Origin: Mycolicibacterium cosmeticum
Lineage (GTDB): Bacteria > Actinomycetota > Actinomycetes > Mycobacteriales > Mycobacteriaceae
Length of the DNA: 64,000 nucleotides
Reading direction: 5' to 3'
NCBI GenBank assembly: GCA_016197365.1
Contig: JACPVS010000019.1
Span: 62,001 to 126,000, forward strand
Shown here: positions 31,213-38,616 of the stretch, one piece after another
Position numbering within the stretch: the stretch's first letter is position 1
Layout of the letters: each line of letters opens with the position of its first letter
Made by a program: the position numbers and the translations under genes
Notes under the pieces: generated by a model
What the model was told of the DNA's origin: nothing
What the model saw: only the letters and a program-made list of their open reading frames with translations
Database searches by the model: none

Positions 31213-32454
31213 TCAGCAGCCCGACACCCTCAACAGCGCCACCCCATGCCGGGGAACCGCCGCCTCGACGGGCCCGGTCGTCGTGGAGTCGTTGTGCTGC
31301 CACAGGTCGCGCACGACGTGGCACGTTCCGTCCGGCAGGCCGATCGCACTCAGTGAGGTGCTCAGGCGCACAGTGTCGTCGGCCTGGTTGAACAACCCGA
31401 CCGCCACCGATCCGTCGGCCATCGGCTTGACCAACACCCGCGGATCACCCGAAAGTGGATGAGCTTGCTTCACCAGCGGATCCTGGTCGACGGCGATCAC
31501 CTCGCGGTTGGTGAGCACCGCGCGAGTCTGGTCGGACATGTCACGAATATCGTTGCCCGCCAACAGCGGCGCCGCCAGCAACGCCCACAGCGAGATATGT
31601 GTCTGCTGTTCCTCGGCGGTCAGGTCGGGGCGGGGCGAGCCCATCGACATGGTCGGATGCCCCACCACGAACTGGTGCCACCCGAGTCCGATCACCATCA
31701 TGTCGGGATCGTTGATGTGTGACGGGCCGCTGTGTGACGCTGCCGCCCCGGCTTCGGTGAACGCCTGACTGACCCCGGCCAGTCCCTCGGCCCACAGTGC
31801 GGAATCACCCCATGCCGGCACCAGATCGACTGCGTTGCGGGTGATGTCGGACGTGTGGGACCAGTCGTACTCCATGCCGGCACCGGGATCCCCGGAACTG
31901 TTCGGGTTGATGCTGTAGATGATGTGTCGGCCGGTGGCCCGCAACGCGTCACGCATGGCGGTGAAGTACTTGACCTGATCGTCGTGGCCGGCGGCCATCC
32001 GGCACCAGTCGTATTTCAGGTAGTCGACACCCCAGTCGGCGAACGTCTGAGCGTCGGCTTGCTCGTGGCCCGCGCCGCCGATCCGCGGATCTTGGCCGCA
32101 GCCCTGGTTGAACGGGCTGTGGTAGATGCCGAGCAGCATCCCCCGGTCGTGGGCATACCGTGCCAGAGCCGCGATCCCGTGAGGGAATCGGTCCGGGTCG
32201 GCCTGCAGATGGCCATCGCTGTCGCGGGTGGGAGCCGCCCAGCCGGCATCGAGGTTGACGTAGCGGTAGCCGGCGTCGCGCATACCGGAGGACACCATCG
32301 CATCGACGGTCTGGTGCACGCTCTGCTCGGTCAGTTCGATACCGGAGTTCCACGAGTTCCAGCCCATCGGCGGGGTCAGCGCCTGCGGCGGTGGGGCCGA
32401 CGCGCATCCGGCGAGCAGCAGGACACACGCCGCCAGCCAAGCCAGTGCACGCAT
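31213..32454 (-). CDS. GH27 alpha-galactosidase lipoprotein
   Basis: This ~413-residue exported lipoprotein starts with a signal peptide and lipobox LLLAGC. The catalytic TIM barrel opens with TPPMGWNSWNSG and DAGYRYVNLDAGWAAPTRD. The nucleophile Asp is in YLKYDWC and the acid/base Asp in INDPDMMVIG. A C-terminal beta-sandwich follows (PRVLVKPMADGSVAVGLFN). Family GH27 enzymes release terminal alpha-galactose (or N-acetylgalactosamine). I start at ATG 32454 because a signal peptide begins there; an upstream in-frame start would bury it. Unusual for mycobacteria, and both catalytic Asp residues are present. Confidence 0.9.
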   Translation of the reverse strand: MRALAWLAACVLLLAGCASAPPPQALTPPMGWNSWNSGIELTEQSVHQTVDAMVSSGMRDAGYRYVNLDAGWAAPTRDSDGHLQADPDRFPHGIAALARYAHDRGMLLGIYHSPFNQGCGQDPRIGGAGHEQADAQTFADWGVDYLKYDWCRMAAGHDDQVKYFTAMRDALRATGRHIIYSINPNSSGDPGAGMEYDWSHTSDITRNAVDLVPAWGDSALWAEGLAGVSQAFTEAGAAASHSGPSHINDPDMMVIGLGWHQFVVGHPTMSMGSPRPDLTAEEQQTHISLWALLAAPLLAGNDIRDMSDQTRAVLTNREVIAVDQDPLVKQAHPLSGDPRVLVKPMADGSVAVGLFNQADDTVRLSTSLSAIGLPDGTCHVVRDLWQHNDSTTTGPVEAAVPRHGVALLRVSGC

Positions 32455-32540
32455 CCGGCCATGGTGGCAGCACAGGCTGGGAGCCACGTGTGGACGGTCC
32501 ACCCATCGACCGATAGAAATCGGGCGCCGGAATTGTCAGA

Positions 32541-33170
32541 ATGACCGGCAGCAGGCAGAAAAGGGGTGCAGTGGTGATCGTCCTCACGGATACCGTACAG
32601 ACCTGGGGCCATTCGGCCACCGTTCACTATTCGCACGCCGCACGGTCCGTCGTGGCGCAATCGGCGCTCGCGCTGCACATGGAATTCAACTCGAACATCG
32701 GCCCGAACCCGATCTTCCGGAGCTACGGCCTCATCCGGACCGCACTGGCCAATGGCACCACGATCACGGTGAACGGACCATCCTTGGTCACAACAGGTCT
32801 GACGGAATTGCATGTCGAACTCATCACCGACAACGGCGCCTCCGTGGCGGTGATCAATCAGTTCGACACGACGGGCGCATTCACCGGCGCGCCGGAAGTA
32901 GCCATCAGCGTGCGTCGGGTTTCGTTTCACCGGCCAGTGAACGGCACAACCGCCTACGCCCACACCACGAAAGTCTTTGCCGGTGGCCGTGACATCAGCG
33001 AGCAGGAAGCCATCGACACGGCGACGGCGAACCTGCGCAGCCTCGGTCTCGATCCGGCCACCCTGACCATGAAGGTGACGACCGACGCCGAAAGCGCTTC
33101 CCGTTTACAGCGATTGGACGTCGAAACCAACGAGCTGGTCGACGAGCCGGCCGAAGGGCGACTCAGCTAG
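32541..33170 (+). CDS. Protein of unknown function
   Basis: This ~209-residue soluble protein has no recognised domain. Residues 40-130 have a beta-rich pattern with alternating hydrophobics (GTTITVNGPSLVTTGLTELHVELIT). The C-terminus is helical and acidic. The start is uncertain: ATG 32541 lacks a ribosome site, while GTG 32571 or 32574 follows AAGGGG and would remove 10 residues. It is divergent from the alpha-galactosidase gene. Its last 8 bp overlap the convergent VOC gene. Confidence 0.65.
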   Translation: MTGSRQKRGAVVIVLTDTVQTWGHSATVHYSHAARSVVAQSALALHMEFNSNIGPNPIFRSYGLIRTALANGTTITVNGPSLVTTGLTELHVELITDNGASVAVINQFDTTGAFTGAPEVAISVRRVSFHRPVNGTTAYAHTTKVFAGGRDISEQEAIDTATANLRSLGLDPATLTMKVTTDAESASRLQRLDVETNELVDEPAEGRLS

Positions 33171-33519
33171 CAGGTTCGGCCGCCAAGATGCAGAACTCGT
33201 TACCTTCCGGGTCGGCGAGCACCACCCAACTCTGGTCGCCCTGACCGATGTCGACATGTCGGGCACCGAGCCCGAGGACGCGCTGAACCTCGGCGTCCTG
33301 GTCCTCCGGCGTGAAATCCAGGTGCAGCCGGTTCTTCAGCGACTTGTCTTCCGGCACACCCAGGAACAGCCAGTCCGGGCCGGCACCGGGCGGCGCCTTC
33401 AGTACGACATCGCCATCGTCGTCGACATGGTGACTCCAGCCCAGCACCGTCGACCACCAAATCCCCTGGGCCTCTGGGCTGCGGGCGTCGATGCACAGAG
33501 CAGAAAATTTCAGTCCCAC
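33163..33519 (-). CDS. VOC (glyoxalase/bleomycin-resistance fold) protein
   Basis: This 118-residue one-module protein has paired beta-alpha-beta-beta-beta units: MGLKFSALCIDARSPEAQGIWWSTVLGW, then RLHLDFTPEDQDAEVQRVLGLGA and VLADPEGNEFCIL. The terminal E of GNEFCIL and the His of LHLDF are typical metal ligands. The substrate is unknown. It overlaps the 3' end of fadD36 by 10 bp and is probably co-transcribed with it. Confidence 0.83.
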   Translation of the reverse strand: MGLKFSALCIDARSPEAQGIWWSTVLGWSHHVDDDGDVVLKAPPGAGPDWLFLGVPEDKSLKNRLHLDFTPEDQDAEVQRVLGLGARHVDIGQGDQSWVVLADPEGNEFCILAAEPAS

Positions 33520-34916
33520 GTCATCAGCTCCTTCTTCAGGACTTTACCCATGGCGTTGCGTGGCAGCGCGTCAACCAGCCGCACCTCGCGTGGCCTCTTG
33601 TGCACCGAAAGTTGCTGTGCGACAAAGTCGACAACCTGTTCCGGCGCAACGGTTCCGACCACGAATGCGACGATGCGCTGACCCAGATCGTCATCGGGCA
33701 CACCGACCACCGCCACCTCGTCCACTCCGGGATACCCGAGCAGCACCGTTTCAATCTCGCCGGCGCCCACCCGGAAGCCACCCGTCTTGATCAGGTCGAC
33801 CGATTCGCGTCCGACGATGCGGTGCATCCCACCGGCGTCGATGACGGCGACGTCGCCGGTGCGGTACCAGCCATCCGCGTCGAACGCCTCGGCGGTCGCC
33901 TCGGGGCGATTGAGGTAGCCGCTGAACACGGTGGGGCTCTTGATCTGCAGACGGCCGATGGTTTCGCCGTCGTGTGGCATCGGTGCTCCGTCGTCGTCGA
34001 CGAGGCGGGTCTGCACGCCGGGCAGCGGCAGGCCCACCCAGCCGGGGCGGCGTTCCCCGTCGACCACCGTGCTGATGGTGATCAGGGATTCGGTGCTGCC
34101 ATACCGTTCGATGGGCGCGTGCCCGGTGAGCCGGACCAAGGCGTCGAACACCGGTACCGGAAGCGGCGCGCTCCCCGACACCAACAGGCGGGCGGATGCC
34201 AAAGCCCGGGCGGATGCCTCGTCGGCGACCACCCGCGACCAGACGGTGGGCACCCCGAAGTACAGCGATCCGGCAGCTTCGGCGTACGCCTCGGGAGTCG
34301 GTTTTCCGGTGTGCACGAACCGATTTCCGATGCGCAACGAACCGAGCAGGCCGAGCACCAGGCCGTGCACATGGAACAACGGCAACCCGTGCACCAGCGT
34401 ATCCGCGGACGTCCACTGCCAAGCGGCGGCAAGGGCATCGATGTCGGCGGCGACGGCGCGACGGCTGACCACGACTCCCTTGGGTAGGCCGGTGGTGCCG
34501 GAGGTGTAGATGATCATCGCCGGCGAGTCGGGTGACGGTTCGGCGTAGCGGTGCCAGGACCGGGCATGCATCCGCACCGGAATATGCGGCAGCCCTTCGG
34601 TTTCGGCGGGCAGTTCACCCAGCCAGGCCTGCGCGCCGGAATCGTTGAGGATGTGCGCTCGTTCGGTGGCACCGACATCGGCGGGCACCGGCACGAATGG
34701 CACACCGGCGATCAGGCAGCCGGTGATGGCCAGCACCGTGCTGGCTGACGGGGTCGCCAGAATCGCGACGCGGCGCGCCACCGACACCCGTTCGGCGGCC
34801 GAGGTGCCCGCCCCCACCAGGTCACTGCGGCTCAAGGTCATACCGTCGATGCGCACGGCGTCGGCGAGATCATGTCCGGCGGCCACGGCTGCGGGGTCCA
34901 ACGAAGTCAACAACAC
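33510..34916 (-). CDS. fadD36: Acyl-CoA synthetase FadD36-like
   Basis: This 468-residue ANL-superfamily ligase has the P-loop MIIYTSGTTGLPKG, ERYGSTES (A5), GWYRTGDVAVIDAGG (A7), IKTGGFRVGAGEIE (hinge/A8) and the catalytic Lys in NAMGKVLKK (A10). It matches Rv1193 (FadD36) at the N-terminus as remembered. GTG 34916 is chosen over the longer frame because TAGCCT (complement of 34924-34929) lies 7 bp upstream and the length fits. It is divergent from a Nudix gene across only 23 bp, with overlapping -10 elements. Confidence 0.88.
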   Translation of the reverse strand: MLLTSLDPAAVAAGHDLADAVRIDGMTLSRSDLVGAGTSAAERVSVARRVAILATPSASTVLAITGCLIAGVPFVPVPADVGATERAHILNDSGAQAWLGELPAETEGLPHIPVRMHARSWHRYAEPSPDSPAMIIYTSGTTGLPKGVVVSRRAVAADIDALAAAWQWTSADTLVHGLPLFHVHGLVLGLLGSLRIGNRFVHTGKPTPEAYAEAAGSLYFGVPTVWSRVVADEASARALASARLLVSGSAPLPVPVFDALVRLTGHAPIERYGSTESLITISTVVDGERRPGWVGLPLPGVQTRLVDDDGAPMPHDGETIGRLQIKSPTVFSGYLNRPEATAEAFDADGWYRTGDVAVIDAGGMHRIVGRESVDLIKTGGFRVGAGEIETVLLGYPGVDEVAVVGVPDDDLGQRIVAFVVGTVAPEQVVDFVAQQLSVHKRPREVRLVDALPRNAMGKVLKKELMTWD

Positions 34917-34923
34917 GCTGGTG

Positions 34924-34933
34924 AGGCTACTCT
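34924..34933. promoter_or_regulatory. Overlapping back-to-back -10 hexamers (fadD36 / Nudix)
   Basis: In AGGCTACTCT the minus-strand TAGCCT (complement of 34924-34929) and the plus-strand TACTCT (34928-34933) share the central TA. They are 7 bp and 6 bp from GTG 34916 and GTG 34940. Both transcripts are predicted to be leaderless. Confidence 0.6.
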
Positions 34934-34939
34934 GGGCGG

Positions 34940-35491
34940 GTGGACCCGATCGAAAGACTGGCCAGTCGTGAGGTGTACCGCAACAACTGGATGGTGGTCC
35001 GGGAGGACGATATCCGCCGTCCCGACGGCTCACTCGGGATCTACGGCGTCGTTGTCAAACCGTCGTATGCGCTGGTGATAGCGCAGGACGGCGACCGGTA
35101 CCGCATGGTGGAGCAGTATCGCTACCCAATCGGCCTGCGGCGCTGGGAATTTGTCCAGGGCACCGCGCCCGGCACTCTCGGCGGTGACGAACCGGAGCCC
35201 GCGGCCCTGGCCGAGCAGGAGCTCCGGGAGGAGACCGGGCTGCGCGCCGAATCGTGGCAGATCCTGGGCCGCCTCGACGTCGCCCCCGGCATGAGCAGCC
35301 AGCGGGGCTGGGCGTTCCTGGCCACCGGGGTCACCGAAGGCGAGCACGAACGCGAACATGAAGAGCAGGACATGCACAGCGAGTGGTTCACCGGTGCGCA
35401 GATCGACCAGATGATCCGCGACGGCACCATCACCGACGCGCAGACTCTGGCGGCGTGGATGCTGCTTCGTCTGCACAACGAGAACGGGTAG
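34940..35491 (+). CDS. Nudix hydrolase (ADP-ribose pyrophosphatase type)
   Basis: This 183-residue Nudix protein hydrolyses a nucleoside diphosphate linked to another group, perhaps ADP-ribose or an ADP-sugar. The Nudix helix is AALAEQELREETGL, with the ELREETG core intact but the usual first Arg replaced by Gln. The preceding WEFVQGTAPG resembles the ADP-ribose pyrophosphatase loop WEFPQG. GTG start, leaderless. It stands alone between two minus-strand groups. Confidence 0.85.
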   Translation: MDPIERLASREVYRNNWMVVREDDIRRPDGSLGIYGVVVKPSYALVIAQDGDRYRMVEQYRYPIGLRRWEFVQGTAPGTLGGDEPEPAALAEQELREETGLRAESWQILGRLDVAPGMSSQRGWAFLATGVTEGEHEREHEEQDMHSEWFTGAQIDQMIRDGTITDAQTLAAWMLLRLHNENG

Positions 35492-35522
35492 CCGAAGGCG
35501 CCGACGGTTTACGGTGCCTGGC

Positions 35523-36176
35523 TTACCGGGTGGCCCGTCCGACGGCCAGCGGATAGACGATCGTGGGCATCCCGCTCCACACCGCGTCCTTGGCTTCGAC
35601 GGCAAATCCGCCGGCGCGCATCAACTCCAGCGTCGGGCGGTTGCAGACGCATCCACCGGCGAACGCACACCAGAACCGCGCGAAGAGGCCCTGGTACCAC
35701 GCCAGCGGCGCCCAGCTTGCCCGGATGTGTTCGATGAACAAGAGCTGACCTCCTGGCCGCAGCACCCGTGCGATTTCGCGAAGGGCCCGTTCGGGTTCCG
35801 CCACGGTGCACAGCACCAGCGTCGCCACGACGGTGTCGACGGATGCGTTGGCGAACGGTAGGCGCTCGGCAGCAGCGCCGGAGATCACCGCCTCGCGACC
35901 ACGCCGGTTGAGACGCCGGACGAGCTTGCGGCGCATCCCGGGATCGGGTTCGGTGAGCACCAACTCGTCGAGGCCGTCGGGATAGTGCGCGATGTTCAGC
36001 CCGGTTCCGGCGCCGATCTCGACGACGCGGCCGTGCGCCTGGGTCAGCAGTTTGCGCCTGCGTCGCCGCATGCCGACGATTTCGCCGGTCCAGAGGAACG
36101 GGTCGTACAGGACGGCCATGATGCGCAGCCACAACGAATGTGACGGGCGCGAGTCAACCTGGGTGAGCTCGGTCAT
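35523..36176 (-). CDS. Class I SAM-dependent methyltransferase
   Basis: This 217-residue methyltransferase (Methyltransf_11 type) has VVEIGAGTGLNIAHYP (SAM site), LTEPDPGMRR (acidic loop), LPFANASVDTVVATLVLCTV and VLRPGGQLLFIEH. The C-terminal portion carries a Cys-rich patch (WCAFAGGCVCNRPTLELM) seen in small-molecule or lipid methyltransferases. TAGTTT (complement of 36183-36188) lies 6 bp before the ATG, so it has its own promoter despite following the hydrolase gene. Substrate unknown. Confidence 0.86.
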   Translation of the reverse strand: MTELTQVDSRPSHSLWLRIMAVLYDPFLWTGEIVGMRRRRRKLLTQAHGRVVEIGAGTGLNIAHYPDGLDELVLTEPDPGMRRKLVRRLNRRGREAVISGAAAERLPFANASVDTVVATLVLCTVAEPERALREIARVLRPGGQLLFIEHIRASWAPLAWYQGLFARFWCAFAGGCVCNRPTLELMRAGGFAVEAKDAVWSGMPTIVYPLAVGRATR

Positions 36177-36255
36177 GCCGCGAAACTACGAGCCGACGGC
36201 AGGGGCCCGCATCGCTCGATCCGGCCATCTTCGGGCGATGGCCCGAACCGGCCAG

Positions 36256-37281
36256 CTACAGCAGACCGAGCCGGAACGCCTCCGCGACCGCCGCGGTGCG
36301 TGACGGGCTGCCGAGCTTGCGGCGGATGTTCGCGACGTGGCGGTGCACGGTGTGGGCGCTGAGCCGCAACTGTTCGGCGATCTCGCGATCGCTCAGACCG
36401 CGGGACACGCAGCGCAGGACCTCGCGCTCGCGATCGGAGAGCAGGACCGACGCGTCCGGTACAGCCTCGGGCTGCTGCGGCGCCAGTGCGTTTCGACAGG
36501 CGCGGACCACCGCATCGATGTCGCCATGCCATGGAAAGTGCGAACTGCCTTGCAGCGGAACGAATGCCGCGCCGGGGATCGCGGCCGCAACTTCACGCCC
36601 GCACTCATACGGCACGGCACGGTCATCGCGGCGATGCACGACCGTCGTCGGGACCCGGACCAGCGGAAGGCGGGCGCGCACGTCCAGGCTGTAGACCAAG
36701 CGCAGCAAGGCCGCGGCGGTGTCCGCGGTGGCCGACTCGCGCTGCACCTGGGCGAAACGTTCATGCTCTGCCGCGTCGGCGCCGCCGAGAAAGATATCGC
36801 TGAGCACGCGCGACCCCAGGCCCCAGTGCGCGCCGACCGCGGTGACGATGGCGTCGGCGACACCGGGCGGGGTCAGCGCACCGCCATCGGGGTAGGAGCC
36901 GTAGAGCACCAGGCGATCCACGCGTTCGGGATATGCCGCGGCGAACGCGATGGCGGTGCAGCTGCCCGAGGAGCCACCGACCAGTGACACGCGTTCGAGC
37001 TGGAGTTCGTCGAGCAGCGCCCGCAGCACCGCGACTTCGCCGTCGAGGGTCAGATCGCCGTCATCCACGGTCCGATCGGACATGCCCGCGCCGAGCCGGT
37101 CATAGCGGATCAGCGTGGCGTCCGCGGCGACGCCGTCCCAGAATCGCCGCACACCGGCGTTCTGCCAGTCGAGTTCGAGGTGGCTGACCCACCACGCGGG
37201 GGCGACGAGGGGCGGCCCCTCGCCGCGCAGCTCGTACGCCACACGCCGCGAGCCCAGCGGCAGGAAGCGGATCGCAGACAT
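36256..37281 (-). CDS. Alpha/beta hydrolase fused to a LuxR-type DNA-binding domain
   Basis: This 341-residue fusion has an N-terminal alpha/beta hydrolase (residues 1-~265) with the nucleophile elbow VGGSSGS (Ser), LIRYDRLGAGMSD before it and the catalytic His in GSSHFPWHGD. The C-terminal ~65 residues are a LuxR (GerE) HTH: LSDREREVLRCVSRGLSDREIAEQL then TVHRHVANIRRKLG. The hydrolase half probably senses or turns over a small ester. ATG 37281 has TACCCT (complement of 37289-37294) 7 bp upstream, giving a leaderless start. Targets unknown. Confidence 0.88.
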   Translation of the reverse strand: MSAIRFLPLGSRRVAYELRGEGPPLVAPAWWVSHLELDWQNAGVRRFWDGVAADATLIRYDRLGAGMSDRTVDDGDLTLDGEVAVLRALLDELQLERVSLVGGSSGSCTAIAFAAAYPERVDRLVLYGSYPDGGALTPPGVADAIVTAVGAHWGLGSRVLSDIFLGGADAAEHERFAQVQRESATADTAAALLRLVYSLDVRARLPLVRVPTTVVHRRDDRAVPYECGREVAAAIPGAAFVPLQGSSHFPWHGDIDAVVRACRNALAPQQPEAVPDASVLLSDREREVLRCVSRGLSDREIAEQLRLSAHTVHRHVANIRRKLGSPSRTAAVAEAFRLGLL

Positions 37282-37300
37282 CGTTCTGAGGGTACGACGG

Positions 37301-37933
37301 CTACCGGGAACCCGCGTGCCGCTTGGCTTTGGCGATGAAGCGGATGACCAGCGCACCGAGCACGATGATCAGGAACGGCCCGTAATACTCCGTGTAGGTC
37401 ACGCCGCGGCGCCAGTAGGCGAGGAAGAACGCGAACCAGATGACGTAACTTCCGGTCACGTGCAGCCGGTGCCAAGTCTCGTAGCGCATCCGGCCGGCGA
37501 CGCGGTCGAATGACGTGACGGTCATCGCGATGATGAAGCCGTACGCGATGAAGTCGACGACGTACACGCCATGCGGAGTGTGTTCGACGCCGGTATCGAA
37601 CCGCGGCTTGTTGAGCAGGATCGTGGCGACGATGAAAAAGGCGTGCACCACATGGGATCCGGCGAACGCGACGCCGAGGTAGCGCCTGTTCCGGCGAATC
37701 CATCGGGTGGCGGCCGTGGGCCACAGCTGATAGAGCGACGACGCGGTGAACGCCAGCAGGAACAGGATCGCCGAGGTGCGCGCGGTGATGCGGATGCCGA
37801 GATTGGCACCGTTCGCGCCGCCGACGGCCGTGGCCGCGATGGTGGAGATGATGGCGACGGCGGCGATGAGGATTCCCGTGAGCTTCCAACCGGACAGGAG
37901 GGTGGACACCTGCCGAGGCTCAGTGGTGGTCAT
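37301..37933 (-). CDS. Ferric reductase-like transmembrane protein
   Basis: This ~210-residue protein with about six membrane helices resembles the ferric reductase / cytochrome b-like (MsrQ/YedZ-type) domain. Candidate haem His residues lie in GSHVVHAFFIV and TWHRLHVTGSYVIWF, with the arginine-rich loops between. No flavin domain or partner gene is adjacent. ATG 37933 is chosen because a membrane helix follows a short Thr-rich cytoplasmic segment. It ends 19 bp from the hydrolase-LuxR start, on the same strand. Confidence 0.8.
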   Translation of the reverse strand: MTTTEPRQVSTLLSGWKLTGILIAAVAIISTIAATAVGGANGANLGIRITARTSAILFLLAFTASSLYQLWPTAATRWIRRNRRYLGVAFAGSHVVHAFFIVATILLNKPRFDTGVEHTPHGVYVVDFIAYGFIIAMTVTSFDRVAGRMRYETWHRLHVTGSYVIWFAFFLAYWRRGVTYTEYYGPFLIIVLGALVIRFIAKAKRHAGSR

Positions 37934-38121
37934 GGATCCATTCGAGCAGTCGCAGACCATCTCGTCCAACGAACGTTTCTCATTGGTTTCATCTCTTGAA
38001 TAGATGACCTCCGGGTCACGATGCGATCACTAATTGACGCCGAGTGCTGTGGGGTCGCCGAGTTGTCGGTACCCGCCCCTAGCGTGGGGTTCGTCGGAGC
38101 TTGAGAGAAATTGGAAGAGAG

Positions 38122-38616
38122 ATGTTTGTCCGTCGCGTCTGCGTCGCGGTACCGCTCGCCTTGGTCGCCTGTCTGGGTTTCACGCCGCCGGCGGCTGCCG
38201 CCGGTCAACCGCTCAATGGCCGTTACCAGGTGATCAGCTACGCCTCGCAGAAGAACGGCACCAGCATCGCGGCACGCCAGGCCGAACCGGATTTCGGTGC
38301 GGTCTACACCTTTTCGACGGCGTGCGGCAGCAGCTGCGTGGCCACGGTCATCGACGGGCCCGCCCCGTCGAATCCGACCATCCCGCAACCCCAGCGGTAC
38401 ACCTGGGACGGCGCCAAGTGGTCGTTCAGCTACGACTGGCAGTGGGAATGTTTCCGCGGTGAGGAGTATCCGCGGGTGTACAGCCCGGCAACCTCCTGGG
38501 TCACCTACGCACCACAACCCGACGGTTCCTTGCGCGGCAGTTGGTACACCGACATCCTCAGCGACGCCTGCCGCGGCAATGTCCTGATGCCGGTGGCCGC
38601 GTTCCCGGCCCCCTAA
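38122..38616 (+). CDS. Secreted protein with signal peptide
   Basis: This 164-residue exported protein starts MFVRRVCVAVPLALVACLGF with a signal-peptidase site after PAAAA. The mature part is beta-rich with Trp/Tyr (RYTWDGAKWSFSYDWQWECF) and four Cys residues (two close together in STACGSSC), likely disulfide-bonded. It resembles small mycobacterial secreted proteins of unknown function. ATG 38122 follows GGAAGAGAG. TAGCGT (38080-38085) could be its -10. The stop overlaps the convergent putA stop. No other feature was seen in the 188-bp region upstream. Confidence 0.8.
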   Translation: MFVRRVCVAVPLALVACLGFTPPAAAAGQPLNGRYQVISYASQKNGTSIAARQAEPDFGAVYTFSTACGSSCVATVIDGPAPSNPTIPQPQRYTWDGAKWSFSYDWQWECFRGEEYPRVYSPATSWVTYAPQPDGSLRGSWYTDILSDACRGNVLMPVAAFPAP

